From Knufia peltigerae (Eukaryota; Ascomycota; Eurotiomycetes; Chaetothyriales; Trichomeriaceae): a stretch of DNA of 64,000 nucleotides. The position numbers and the translations under genes were made by a program. The notes beneath the pieces were generated by a model. The model worked only from the letters and a program-made list of their open reading frames with translations, searched no databases and had not been told where the DNA came from. The stretch lies in assembly GCA_030247855.1 (NCBI GenBank), contig JAPDRN010000036.1, positions 186,001-250,000 of the forward strand, given 5' to 3'. Below are positions 11,153 to 22,023 of the stretch, piece after piece; the first letter of the stretch is position 1, and each line of letters opens with the position of its first letter.

Positions 11153-12943
11153 ATGAGGCCGGGCAGGATGTTTCGACATGCTATGTCCCTGCACAAACGA
11201 GATCCTCAAAACCTCAGTAACCTGCCCGCTAGCATCGGAAACCCTACAAAAAGTCTTCCTCAGTCGATAGCTGCAACGGGTGTCACCCCGGATCCTTCAG
11301 CGACGGCGCCGCTCGTTACAGCAGCAGCACCATCGGGCTTTACAACAGTCACAGAGACAGAAACTTTGGCCAGGTCGATAACCGGCCTCGATACTGTATC
11401 GACGACAGTCGCGACTAGAACGAGAATAATCACAAACTCCTCTGAATATGCCTCCCTCACATCCGTTGCGGCCCAGTCCGCCTCCACAAATGCCTCTACG
11501 ACTTCATCCAAAACATCCTCCGCCGCGACCAGCAGTGCAGCTGCTCAGAAATCTTCTTCTTCGAACATGAGTACCTTGATTCCAGCAATCGTTGTGCCCA
11601 TTGTTGTGGTGTTGTTAGCATCGTTGGGTGTTTTTTGGTTCCTCATGCGGCGGAGACATAACAAGGAATTGAAGACCCAACCAGAGTTCGTCATGGCTGG
11701 CAAGGGCGAGAAGCTGAGCAGCAGGTCCAACAGCGGCAGGTCGACATCATCTGCCGGTTCAGAGAAGAAAAACCCTGTTATTCAGACAAGAGAGCTCTCC
11801 ACAAAGTCACCTCCTACTACGACCTCAGAATGGCCATCGACACAAATTGGCCTTGCGAGACCGCTGACTCCTCAAGAAACTCAAAATTCGAATCTCAGTC
11901 CCACTGGTAGAAGACCACTTGACCAAGCACGTCCTGGCACGGCGCCTACAGAGCGACCGTATCGAAACTTCAATGGACCTGGCCCGAGACCTCCGACAGC
12001 GAACCGTACCGGACCACCAAGCTCGGGGAGAGATCGGCCACAGCAGCGCGCCAGAGGCTACAGCAACCCTAACCAGAGAGGACCACCGCCTCCCAGGACA
12101 GGACCAAGTCCGATCCCGCGAGCTTCACCTAATCCGAATCCTCGAGGTGGACCAAGTCCAGTATCGCAGCGACCTGGCCCTCCAGGGTCTCAACAGGACT
12201 TCAGGAATGATCCAAGGGGTGGTGATGGTGTACCATCTTCCGCTGCCTTCCGCCTTCGTGACCCATCGCCAAGCATGAACCACAATGCGCGAGCCCAGGC
12301 ACCTGCACGACTCGCCGCCCCTCCCCCTGGTGCTTACAATGGCGCATCATCCATTTCCCAATACTCGCCCATTGTGAAAGACGCTCCAGGTTCTGCAAGG
12401 TCACCACCAACCAAACGAGGACCACCTCCACCTCTCCAGACGGATCTTGCCAGTCGACGGGCGAACAAATCGCCCAACTCAGCCAGCCCAGGTGCACTGA
12501 CGGAGGAGAACATGCGAATAGCGCGATTGGCAAACTCTTCCAGACTAGGATATACTCCTGCCGAGCCTAGTCCGTCACCCAAGCTCCCTCCACCGGCGAC
12601 TCGATCACAACTGATCCCGCGGGAGTCTCCCAAGGACAGACCGGAAAATTACTTTGGCGGCAGCGTAGGTTCATTACCACAGAGCCGACAAGTCTCGACT
12701 TCCCACCACTCGGACCGAGCGAGTATCGTGTCGGACCCGGACGACTACGAAGACATCGATGCCAAATCGGACGTCAGCAGTCTAAACGAGTTCGAGCGAT
12801 TCGACTTCGGTCCCACGGCCGGTGGCAGTCGAGGTGGTAGTGCCGCAGGTCACTCCTTGAATTACTTTGCCTCTCAAAACAGCCCATCTGCTGGAAGAGG
12901 TAGCCCTTTTGGCGGCAATGACACGACTTATGAACGTTGGTGA
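11153..12943 (+). CDS. Single-pass SKG6/MID2-like cell-surface protein
   Basis: An intronless 596-aa frame. Residues about 40-140 are Ser/Thr/Ala-rich and probably O-mannosylated. One membrane helix (about 142-164, starting TLIPAIVVPIVVVLL) is followed by a basic stop-transfer MRRRH. The rest is a cytosolic tail of more than 400 residues rich in Pro, Arg, Gly and Ser, with many PP and SP motifs and an acidic patch (SDPDDYEDIDAKSD). The layout matches fungal wall-stress/polarity proteins of the SKG6/MID2/AXL2 type, with a mucin-like ectodomain and an SH3-binding-like tail. No cleavable signal peptide is evident. Later ATGs at residues 6 and 11 are possible starts, and an upstream exon is not excluded. 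A role in wall sensing or polarity is inferred from architecture only. Confidence 0.8.
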   Translation: MRPGRMFRHAMSLHKRDPQNLSNLPASIGNPTKSLPQSIAATGVTPDPSATAPLVTAAAPSGFTTVTETETLARSITGLDTVSTTVATRTRIITNSSEYASLTSVAAQSASTNASTTSSKTSSAATSSAAAQKSSSSNMSTLIPAIVVPIVVVLLASLGVFWFLMRRRHNKELKTQPEFVMAGKGEKLSSRSNSGRSTSSAGSEKKNPVIQTRELSTKSPPTTTSEWPSTQIGLARPLTPQETQNSNLSPTGRRPLDQARPGTAPTERPYRNFNGPGPRPPTANRTGPPSSGRDRPQQRARGYSNPNQRGPPPPRTGPSPIPRASPNPNPRGGPSPVSQRPGPPGSQQDFRNDPRGGDGVPSSAAFRLRDPSPSMNHNARAQAPARLAAPPPGAYNGASSISQYSPIVKDAPGSARSPPTKRGPPPPLQTDLASRRANKSPNSASPGALTEENMRIARLANSSRLGYTPAEPSPSPKLPPPATRSQLIPRESPKDRPENYFGGSVGSLPQSRQVSTSHHSDRASIVSDPDDYEDIDAKSDVSSLNEFERFDFGPTAGGSRGGSAAGHSLNYFASQNSPSAGRGSPFGGNDTTYERW

Positions 12944-13381
12944 TTGTATCTCGGTGAAGATCCGAGAAGAAGAAAAAAAGAGACGTGGGTTGTCACGGCT
13001 ACAACCCTACTGGTAAACAAAAGGCCAGTCTCGGCAGTTGTTAATTTGTTCTTTTGTTGTTGTTGATGCATATTAGCATGCAAGGCGAATATTTTGTTCT
13101 TATCGTGATTATGGCATTTTTAACCTAGGTAGTTTTCTATGATACCCATACCATATTATATCACCAAATCCAGACCGTTCTCCTAACAACGGCTGGTGTT
13201 GAGAAGAGAGAGAGAGAGAGAGAGAGAGAGTAATGTCATATATACAACTAGAGATCTTCTACTCATTGACGAGAGAATTATTGAAGCTTCCCACTCAAGA
13301 TGATTCGATATGGTCGTTGGTCAAAAATATTGGTGGCACCACTGAAAACAAATCGAAATGTATGCAGGGACTGGCCGGAAG
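12944..13381. other. 3' flank between converging genes
   Basis: Non-coding sequence between two convergent genes, T-rich after 13,040 and holding a GA microsatellite. Confidence 0.6.
13206..13230. repeat. (GA)n microsatellite
   Basis: About 25 nt of uninterrupted GA repeats, directly visible, in the 3' intergenic region. Confidence 0.9.
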
Positions 13382-15809
13382 CTATCCAGATATACTGCCG
13401 TAATTTGTCTTTTGAGTGTGTTGCTTTCGTGTTTCTTCGACCACTGCGTATGACAGTCGAACCATTTCTCGTATGAAGGGAAAACCTAGTTCACCAGCGG
13501 TCTCGTATTCCAGGTAGCTGAAATGGCCAGCAATGACTTCCATGAGTTTGATATCTGACGAGACGGATGGTAGATGGGGGTCCTGGATCACAAAGATGAA
13601 GAGACTCAGTAGAGCCAATAGTGGGAAATTCACCGCCATCCTAGTCCACGGCTATCAGCTTTCCATTATTGACCAGCTCGTCCCATCAATGACAATACAC
13701 TTACCAGATGGGAGAACTGCAATCGATCTCGACGTATTTGATGGCCAAGGCGATCTTCCTCGACGAATCGACCACGGCCTTTGTGCTCAAAGAAGTCTGT
13801 TCCGCAACCTGCTGGTGACCCCATTCTTTGAAATGTTTTTTCATCCACGGATATGCGAATGGAGAGTGAATGGCGATGAGATTGCCGTAGTAGGCAAAAT
13901 GGATGTACGTGACCAGTTGGACACTGACGCCGGCAGGCAGATCAGAAGGCTTGATAGACGAACCAGGACTGATCAAGCCTGGGATGCAGTCCGCCCACGA
14001 CTGGAGCTCACCTTCGAGCCGTCGGATGGTTTCAATGACATCACCAATGGACTGTCTGTATAGTCGGGTCGCATCCAGTTCCTTTTGGACCTTCGACGTG
14101 ATTCTTGCATGTCTGATCAGTGGAATCAAAAAGTCGAACCATTGAGAATCGTCGCTGTTTGGGAGCTCGGAAGAGATGTCGTCGTCGTCGATGCCCTAGC
14201 TATTTTTGAGCCCACCCACTTCTCCGCTGAGACTTAGGGAAAACTGACCGAAGGACATCCCGAACGGAGAGTGACATGTTTCTCATACGAGTATATCGCC
14301 CAGAATAAGAGGCTGCGCGTCTGTCTCTCAGCCTCTGACATGTTTGAACCAGGTGCTGGGGCGCGATGGAGCCTCTTTGCCAGTGCCAGCCTCAGTGCGG
14401 TAGAGCACAGTATGTGGTCCATTGGAGGACTACCGAGGCCTTCAGCGAAATGGCTCTGTTGAAGAGTTAAGTAAAGAATACCGCCCATGACAAAAGGGCT
14501 AGACACTCACCATGACCAACAGTGATTGCACGGCAGTAATGCTTGTCTCCGTGTACATGAGATCCACAATCACAGAGAGTGCATTCTTGAAGTATTTCAA
14601 GCCGCATTCCTGGACTTCGACGAAAGGGCGCCGTTGGGGCCCTCGCGTGAGGATAAATCGAGACCCGAGTGCATACACCATATTTCGTAGAGCATACCAC
14701 GGCGAATCGTCATTGGCGTTGACCGTACCACTCTTGAACTGCTCACGAAGGCGATTCTCGAACTTGGAACGGTCGATGATTCTGAAAATCGTTGCAGCGT
14801 CACAGTCGAAATATGCTTGATTGGGCCTGTTAGTCGTCGAGAAAGGTAAGGAGCGCATTCGTCCCTGACGCACCATTGCAGTATTGCCAGGCGGTCTCTT
14901 CGTCGGGTTCAGGACTCCTGCGAAGCAAAGTATGTTGACCTAATCTCGGGCGGCGCGTGAGGTCGGACATCATAAGCCGCACCAGATGCTTTCCGACTTT
15001 GCTGGCGACCCATTCAAACCCTACTCTGGTATAGATGGAGAGATAGTACTCAGGTTCTCTGGGGCCTCAGTATCTCGGAAAAGGGATAAATTGGAAGTTT
15101 CTACTAACCGGAAATCTCTAATTCGGATGCCTATGTCAACGTTAGCGAGATACTTTTCGTCTTGTTCCGCCGCGGACATACTTCCTGACTGTCTGCACTA
15201 GTGATCGCGCTCTGCTGGTCTGCTGCCGTCATGTCATCAGGGAGAGGGTTTGTAGTCAAGGGGTTCAGATCATCATTCAAGTTCCTGGTGAATTCTCCAA
15301 ACGGGCTCGCTATATCCGCATTCCATTCAAAATTCATCCACAAGTCTGCAGGAGCAGTCCAGGATGTGTCAAAACACGATCCTCCCGTTAAGCCGAAACT
15401 GCGTTGGGGCCCATCGAAAGAGATAGTGCTTGCCGTCTCAAAAGTATTGTCAATGTCGACAGGTTCTGTTTCCACAGGGTTGAGAGCGGAAACACTCGAT
15501 AGCGCAGGAGTGACATCCAGTAGTGTTTCCACACGCATCAAGCGGTCCGATATACGCTTTATATTCTTCAAACCTAGTGCTCGCCTTTCGTGTGGTGATG
15601 GATACAGGCACTGTCTTGAGCGGGACTGCCTCGTCTTCAGTGACCAAATACTGGGTGCTTCATTCCAGGCCTCTTACTATGCAGTTTTTGCATCGAGTGC
15701 CGCCATCGCCTGTCCCAAGTATTAGAAGGACACATCAGCCCAAACAGCCAAAACTCATACACTTCACCTTGAGAGAGCGACAGCTTGTACATGCCAACGC
15801 ACACCTCAT
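13382..15809 (-). CDS. Zn2Cys6 transcription factor, nine exons
   Basis: Splicing by eye gives 666 aa from exons 15809-15761, 15709-15678, 15625-15182, 15130-15109, 15065-14874, 14815-14511, 14455-14249, 14195-13705 and 13640-13382. Introns are 43-64 nt; one acceptor (14816) is AAG preceded by CTAAC. The N-terminus forms a binuclear zinc cluster, C7-X2-C10-X6-C17-X5-C23-X2-C26-X6-C33, with basic residues between C10 and C17. The middle is acidic. The rest matches a fungal-specific transcription factor domain, including TRSLLFWAIYSYEKHVTLR and the PSGIDDDDI signature region. The cluster is split across three exons, one only 32 nt, and exon 4 is 22 nt. The gene is divergent from the MFS exporter at 16,947, so it may regulate that gene. 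Family is certain from the motifs; the target is inference. Confidence 0.9.
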
Positions 15810-16946
15810 CTTACTCCCATGGAACGAGTACTTTTATCCTGAGGCGGACTTATTGATTATAACGATGCTCACACAAGAGGCGGGGAAGTTAACTTGAGGA
15901 CATTCTGATCTGCGTCGAAAAACCGGGGTCCCGACCAAAATAGGAATCGCGTCTGAATCCCGGCCCTTGTCGCATAATACGAGAGCTCTGTCTTGGATCT
16001 AGTCTCTTGTGCCGCTCGTACCCTTTTCTTGGGAGCTCGGACATGTTATGGCAACCACAATCTCTCCTCAGACACAAGCTGGAGCTTCAAGACATGGTCT
16101 CGAGCGGGAGACCATTCAAGAGCCTCAGTGGAGGATCCATTTTAGGACCCCTACAATAGGAGCGGGGCAGATTCATCTCCAGTATCGACACCAAAATGCG
16201 ACGGGCTCGACTTCTGGGGAAAGCATTTCGGGATGAAATTGCAACTGTCGTTGCCAAATCACATTCCGGCTCAAATCGATAAGCAGAGTTTCGATACCGC
16301 CCCACGACATTCATTCACAGCGATCGAGCGAAGACGTTTTTGTGGCGGCGCTCTTGCTGCCGCAAAAGTCTTTCTCCCGCTGAGCGGAGGTGGATGGTAG
16401 ATTATGTGCTGTAGGTATGAGAAGCTTACTGTCGTGAAGCCAGAACCTACATCGATATGTGACTGCTCTTAGACCTCACAGAAGAGACCGGGACGATTCT
16501 GGTGGAGGAATACTCGAACGAGGACCACGAGTGCTTCACTGTAACAGGAGGGCGGTCGAACGAGAGAAGTGTGGTATGACAATAGCGATTCTCTTCTAGC
16601 GATTTGGCGTCGACTTGGCCGCCCAATTGGGCCTGGCCCAGCCGAAAAAAAAGAGTCGGAGCACTACATGAATCCTCATCAATCTGGTGGACCCTCTGTC
16701 GAAAGGCCAGCATGTTGATACTTTGATTGGTGGGATCGACGGCAAGTCGGACCGACCGAACTCGATCGGAACACGTGTGTTTACGAGCATACGAGAACTT
16801 TAATAGTGTTCACGGCCCGGGGTGCCAGGGCCCAGACTTGGGGTACCCCAGTCCTGAGCAAACTTACATTAAGGACCGCAATCCGGGGCCAACACCACAT
16901 GTGACCATCAAGTAGGATAGCACACAACTCGGAATTTCCTGGAAGA
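15810..16946. promoter_or_regulatory. Shared divergent promoter region of regulator and MFS exporter
   Basis: About 1.1 kb between the divergent zinc-cluster gene and the exporter, with no supported ORF. It contains CGG/CCG half-sites, including CGG-A-CCG near 16,747 beside further CGG triplets, and a GGGGTACCCC palindrome near 16,840. Zn2Cys6 proteins commonly bind paired CGG/CCG triplets. Actual binding here is untested inference. Confidence 0.4.
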
Positions 16947-18838
16947 ATGGCAGACGCAGCATATAAGGATCACCAAGTCGAGATACGGTTGGAGCACGCA
17001 GGAAAGGAGCAGAACCCTACAGCTGCTGGGGAATCTCTCGTTCAAGATGAAGGTCACAATCAGATTAACCACGTTCTGCCAAAAGGGTACTTTCGCAGTG
17101 CGTACTTCCTGGGCACATTGGCCGCTGTTGCTTTTAGCAGCGCCGCGGCCGTGGGAGGGTTTGCTTTGGTAGCACCCATCCTGGCACAAGTGAACGCAGA
17201 CATTGGACCAGACAAGAATATCACATGGGTCGCATTGGTTTATACCATATGCCTCACCGTCGGCCTGACATTGGTCGGTCGCCTTTCGGACATCTTTGGT
17301 CGTCGGTGGTTCTATATCTCTGGCATGGCCCTGGGTCTCATTGGCTGCATCGTCTGTGCAACAGCTCACAGCGTCCCGACGTTGATTGGTGGTGAGGTTC
17401 TGGTCGGGCTGGCCTCGGCAGCGGGGGTCTCGTATCCATTCGTGCTGGGTGAGTTACTGCCGATGAAATGGAGATTCGCAGGCAACGGCTTTGCGTTCGC
17501 GTTCCAGCTTCCAACGTCTGCGTTCGGTCCGGCGATTGCGTACAGCTTCCTCATCAACACGTCTGCAGGGTGGAGATGGTGCTATTACTACCTCATCATC
17601 TGGTATGGGTGTGCGCTGATGTTCTGGTTTCTGTTCTATCATCCGCCAACGTTTCATATGAAGCATGGAACCCAAGGGCGCAAGATGGATTTTGTCAGGC
17701 ACTTCGACTTCAAGGGAACCATTCTGTTTGTCGCCGGAACCGTTCTGTTCCTGATGGGCTTGTCCTGGGGTGGCGTCGTCTACCCTTGGAGGTCAGCTCA
17801 CGTCATTGCAACCATTGTGGTTGGTGGCGCGTGTCTGATCGCATTTTCTCTGTGCCAGGTCTACCTGCCCGGGCCTGAACCACTGGTTCCCGTTCATCTA
17901 TTCAAAGACTTTGGATGGGTTGCTAGCACCGTGGTGCTCGGCATTTGTGGTGGCGTTTTCTATGCCTTCGCCATCATCTGGCCATCAATGTTTGTCGTCT
18001 TGTACTCCAAACCAAACGACTTGATGTACACGGGGTATTTCGCGTGTATCATCGGCCTGGGCATAACCGTGGGACAAGTCTTTGGTGGAGTTGCTGCTGA
18101 ACCACTCGGCCGGGTGAAGTGGCAAACCCTAGCCTCCTTCATTGTAGGAGCAGTATTTCTATCTAGTAAGTTTCACGGGATGTACTGTGTCATGGTGCAA
18201 GTTTGGCTGACTGTATCACAGCTACGGCAGCCTGCAATGAGAACACCAAGGCGGCAGCTGTCTCCGTACTATTCATCGGCTGTATCTGCATAGGTTGGGC
18301 AGACACCATGGTGACTTCAATCACCACGATCCAAATCAAAGACCAAGCGGACATTGGCATAGCCGCCGGTATCGTTGGAGCTGTCCGCACTTTCGTCGGT
18401 GCCGTTTGCCAGACCATCTATATTGCCGTGCTCAACAACCGCCTCGCAAAGACAATACCGGAGCAGGTCCCTCCAAAACTGATAACTGCCGGACTGCCCG
18501 CCAGCAGTGTACCGTCATTCCTTCAAGCGGCCGCCGCCGGAGCCGATGCTGACTTTGGCACTGTACCCGGCATCACGTCGGGCATCATCAGGATTGGGGT
18601 GCTCGCCTACAAGCACGCCAGTCTGGATGCCTATCGCACCGTCTTTTTCTCCTCCATGGCCTTCATGGGAGTCGGTGTCATTCTGTGCCTCTTCGTGCCG
18701 AATGTTGACTCTCGCATGACAGGGGAAGTCTCAGCGACCCTCCACAAGATCGGGAAAGAGAAGCCGGCTGTACCAAGCACGAAGATCGTTGAAGACGGAG
18801 TTTCCAATCTCAGCAACCCAGTCTCGGGGGTTGCGTAA
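16947..18838 (+). CDS. MFS exporter, TRI12/siderophore-transporter-like
   Basis: Two exons (16947-18165 and 18222-18838; intron with GTAAGT and CACAG ends) encode about 611 aa. After a polar N-terminus come repeated hydrophobic helices consistent with 12-14 spans. The loop-2 MFS motif A is clear as GRLSDIFGRRW at residues 111-121, after NITWVALVYTICLTVG. The sequence style (APILAQVNADIG, GEVLVGLASAAGVSYPFVLGELLP) matches the fungal TRI12-like efflux group, which moves toxins, drugs or siderophores out of the cell by proton antiport. No biosynthetic genes flank it, so the substrate is unknown. Divergence from a zinc-cluster regulator suggests inducible expression. Function as an exporter is family knowledge. 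Confidence 0.9.
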
Positions 18839-19004
18839 AGCTAGGAATTGCAGTGAGCAAGCAAAGAAGAACACACGGCTCGAAGCTGGCGACCTTGGAC
18901 AGTTGGTATCAAATGTTGGCAAAGACGAGCATTGCTATCTTGGCCGCCTTCGGCCCAAGGGATCTGAAGCGCGTAGCTATGCAGACTGAAGCAAGAACGT
19001 TTTG

Positions 19005-19239
19005 CTACCATTTTGTATGGCCTCCATTGGCATCTATGACAGCCTGAGAACCGCTCTGACATGCTTTCTATATATTTCAAATAGTCGTCCGAGGTTAATT
19101 TATCCCGTTCCTCCAGGAGATATCTTTGAACCCTCTGCCCCTGTCCTTGGGAAACGCTTTGCGAATCCGATATTTTAGAAGCTTTCCCTGTAGTAAAGCA
19201 GGCTGCGTCGGTCCATAGAACACGCTTCCACATGTCCAT
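19005..19239 (-). mobile_element. Tc1/mariner-type transposase relic
   Basis: The minus strand holds two recognisable pieces of a DDE transposase. From 19,239 the frame begins MDMWKRVLWTDAACFTTG, like the block around the first catalytic Asp (W+.V+W+D...). After a large internal loss it continues with EERDKLTSDDYLKYIESM. A frameshift then leads to QAVIDANGGHTKW and a stop (19,005), which resembles the usual end of fungal Tc1-like transposases. Coding similarity may extend upstream to about 19,280. Terminal inverted repeats and target duplications were not identified. It is a dead fragment just 3' of the MFS gene. Confidence 0.65.
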
Positions 19240-20152
19240 CGTCCAACTCTTATGATTTTTAAGCCCATCAAAAGACGATTAGCTATAATTCAGGAGTAAA
19301 AGAAGAGACTTTTCCTTGAGTAGTCCGACGATAAAATTGCTCTTTTTTCTAAACAGCGGTAATAAGACTAGGTAACACACACACACACACACACACACAT
19401 TGATACCCTTGAGATGTACTATTTATTCGTAGATTAGGGTGTCGATAAGCAGGCATCAAGAATCTCTCGTTCAATTCAAACGTCGTTCGCTCTCTTGTTT
19501 GCCAGTATAGGTTTACGCCCAGTGGAACGACTAGGAGTATAAAAGCCGTTATAAACACCCCTCCGTCTGTGTATTGTTGAGCGCGTAATCCTGAGGCCCC
19601 GAACTATCTGGGGGAAAAATATTCCATCTAGCAATAAGAATATGGAGTCAAGATCTATATAGGATCTTTCTCGTTCCGAGGAGACGCTGTTCTATTACAG
19701 ACGATCTGGGTCGGCGAAAGATTTTTCGATTTCTGTGCTTGCCAGGCCTCTCGCGACGACGATGAGGGCGACAGTGAGGGCGACGACGAAGGCGACCATG
19801 AGGTAGGCGCGGGAAAGACGCGAATAATGGAGCCTCCTCCAGCGGTCCCCGGGATTGTGAGGACTGGGGAGGGGCGGAGTGTGAAATGGTGGTGGTTCAT
19901 GCTTCGCCCCGTGAAGGTGTTCCGGGCCGAGTTACCGGTGATCCCGTGGATGGCCAGAGGCCGGGGCTTCTGAGGAGGAGGGGCGGCAGGGACAGGCATG
20001 TACACGTATATGATATAAAGCGAGTATGAAATTCAGTGATTTGGAGCAGACGTTGTCGTTGAAACCATCATCAACCTTGCAAAGTCTTTCCAAAATCCCT
20101 ACAGCATATACGATCCGTCTAGTCACTTTTCCCACCCCCCGGAACGTCAGCC
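19240..20152. other. Intergenic, CA repeat, weak minus ORF
   Basis: No supported gene. A minus frame at 19,999-19,655 (Pro/Ser-rich, begins MPVPAAPPPQKPRP) is open but lacks motifs. The 100-200 nt before 20,153 probably hold the promoter of the NTF2-like gene. Confidence 0.4.
19375..19399. repeat. (AC)n microsatellite
   Basis: About 25 nt of perfect AC repeats, directly visible, in non-coding sequence. Confidence 0.9.
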
Positions 20153-20617
20153 ATGGTCATCTCCAACATTGACAGCGTCGAGAACTCTCGCGAGATCGGC
20201 AGACAGCTCACCGAGAGGTGGTGCATCGAGGCCGGCGGCGACGTCGAACCGTTCTTCGAGCTCTTCGACGAGAGCGCCACCTGCCAATCCATGGTGAAGC
20301 CGGACCTGTTCCCGGAGCTCGGCGGCGTCATGACCAAGCAGCAGTTCAAGGACTACGTCTACGCCGAGTCTCGAGTTTCCGACCTCAACGTCTGGGTGAC
20401 GGGGATCACGGCGGAACCGAACAGGGTCGCCGTCGAGGCGGCCTCGGACATGAAGGTCGGCGAACACGTCTACCAGAACGTGTACCATTGGCTCTTTGAG
20501 ATCAAGAACGGCAAGGTCACCGCGGCGAGGTACTATTTCGACACGCAGCTGGCCCACAAGTTCGTCGAGTGGCTCGGTGAGGCGGGCGCGAACATGAACA
20601 CCCGCGATGCCAAGTAG
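20153..20617 (+). CDS. NTF2/SnoaL-like fold protein, 154 aa
   Basis: An intronless frame with the features of a SnoaL/ketosteroid-isomerase-like cone domain. An N-terminal helix leads into WCIEAGGDVEPFFELFDESA. A central segment (TKQQFKDYVYAESRVSDLNVWVTGI) follows, and then beta strands with VYQNVYHWLFEIKNGKVTAARYYFDTQLA, the usual closing strands of the fold. Size fits a stand-alone domain. There is no signal peptide or membrane segment, so it is probably cytosolic. Such proteins include isomerases, cyclases and ligand binders, and no catalytic residue can be assigned here. Third codon positions are very GC-rich, unlike the AT-rich flanks, although the GH16 and gluconolactonase genes in this window show a similar bias. 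It may be a metabolic accessory enzyme; its substrate is unknown. Confidence 0.8.
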   Translation: MVISNIDSVENSREIGRQLTERWCIEAGGDVEPFFELFDESATCQSMVKPDLFPELGGVMTKQQFKDYVYAESRVSDLNVWVTGITAEPNRVAVEAASDMKVGEHVYQNVYHWLFEIKNGKVTAARYYFDTQLAHKFVEWLGEAGANMNTRDAK

Positions 20618-21044
20618 TTGGATCCCAAAAGAGATTATTTTGGGGGGGGAGGGGGCGGGCTCAGGCATGTGAGGTCGTATGTGCTGGGTGATGCAGATGC
20701 ATAACAAAACAACTTTGGATCATAGAAAGTGCCATATGTGAAGAGCCAAAAGCAGAAGACTGTGCGAGGATGGAGCAGAATAGACTTGAGAGCTACTTTC
20801 ATCCAAATAGAGCAATACGAGTTGGTTCGGGTGAAAACTACCATGTATGGGGCTTTGCTAGTGAGCGAATTTACAGCTCCCCTTCCTCCTCCTACTAATG
20901 CTATTTACTGCTGCAGCGATTGAAATTGCTGCTCAGGCGGGATACTTTTTCTAGGGTGCCTGTAATGAAAAATCTCCAAACGAGGGGCTCTTGTGCAGAA
21001 TACGGATGATTGGGGAGTAAGACTCTCACGAGGTTCGCAAAGGA

Positions 21045-21063
21045 TACGGAGTGGCACTCCGTA
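21045..21063. repeat. Perfect 8-bp inverted repeat, TACGGAGT-ggc-ACTCCGTA
   Basis: Two copies of ACTCCGTA face each other across a 3-nt spacer, forming a perfect hairpin or dimeric binding site. It is directly visible; function unknown. Confidence 0.7.
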
Positions 21064-21690
21064 TTTGAGACAAACAAGAGAACTTTCCTCTGCTATGATA
21101 TGATACGCTATTCGGTCCTTTGCTATGCTATGCCTGCTTGATATTTCATGTTCCATATTCATCGTTCCTGCATAAAACGATGATCTATCCATAACCATCA
21201 ATTCAAAAACAAAATCTAGCCCATCTCTCATATCCTATCGACCTGTTCAAACCTCTCACTCTTCCCTTTAATTTCCCTTCCCCGCTCGCCGTCACTTTGT
21301 CTCTAGAGTCGTACTTTGATAAGAGGTACAACTACAAGTACGCGCGGCGTAGCAATGACCATGACCACGAACCATCCCTCGCACGGACGAGTACGAAGGA
21401 CAATGTAAGTTTGAAGAAACTTCTGTCTTTGGGCGATGGGCGCGATAGTAGCGATAGTGGTGGTGATGTACTTCCAAAAGAGGTGCTGTTTGCCGTTGGT
21501 GCCGTTTCCATACTGCACAGTACCGCACAATAGGAAGCTGACCAAAAAGCTGTCATGTCGTGGCGTTGACGTGCCATGTCACTTTTGATCCGAATATGCA
21601 CAGACCGTCAGAAAGAGAGGGCGCGTTCGTGTACAAGTGGTGCGAAGTATTGTAGGTGGGTGGTGCGTGATTGGATGACCGCGTGACACC

Positions 21691-21765
21691 CTTGAACCCC
21701 TTGACCTGTTGACCCCTTGCAAGACCCAATGACCAATGCACAACCCTTCATCTGTTGACCCCATA
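21691..21765 (+). repeat. Cluster of TTGA(A)CCCC words
   Basis: The segment repeats CTTGAACCCC, CTTGACC, GTTGACCCC and again GTTGACCCC within 75 nt. It may be a degenerate short tandem repeat or a binding-site cluster. No function is assigned. Confidence 0.5.
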
Positions 21766-22023
21766 AATGAGATCGGCACGGTCCAGCGCGCGCGTGCGTG
21801 TGTGGTTCCCAAGATGCGTACCTGGGATGGCGATAGGGAACTTCCACACTCGACTCGAATTAACTGGCTCTCCGTCGAGAGAACTTTTGAGCTTCGGGGT
21901 CATTTTTGTAGATGTAAGAGGTAGCAGAGACAGTGAGAGATAGGATGGATCAAGTTGTGCTGCTCATTTCTTCATTTCTCATATCTCCATTTTCCGACTT
22001 TTGCAAATCATTCTTCAAATCAT

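Larger units (their letters stand above)
20618..22023. other. Intergenic stretch with palindrome and TTGACC words
   Basis: No supported gene in 1.4 kb. Overlapping short frames near 21,300-21,850 lack motifs. A perfect ACTCCGTA inverted repeat and a cluster of TTGACC words are listed separately. Confidence 0.5.

Noticed and set aside
20147..20707. 186-aa minus-strand ORF
   Set aside because: It is antisense to the NTF2-like gene. The GC-rich third positions of the real gene remove stops from the opposite strand.
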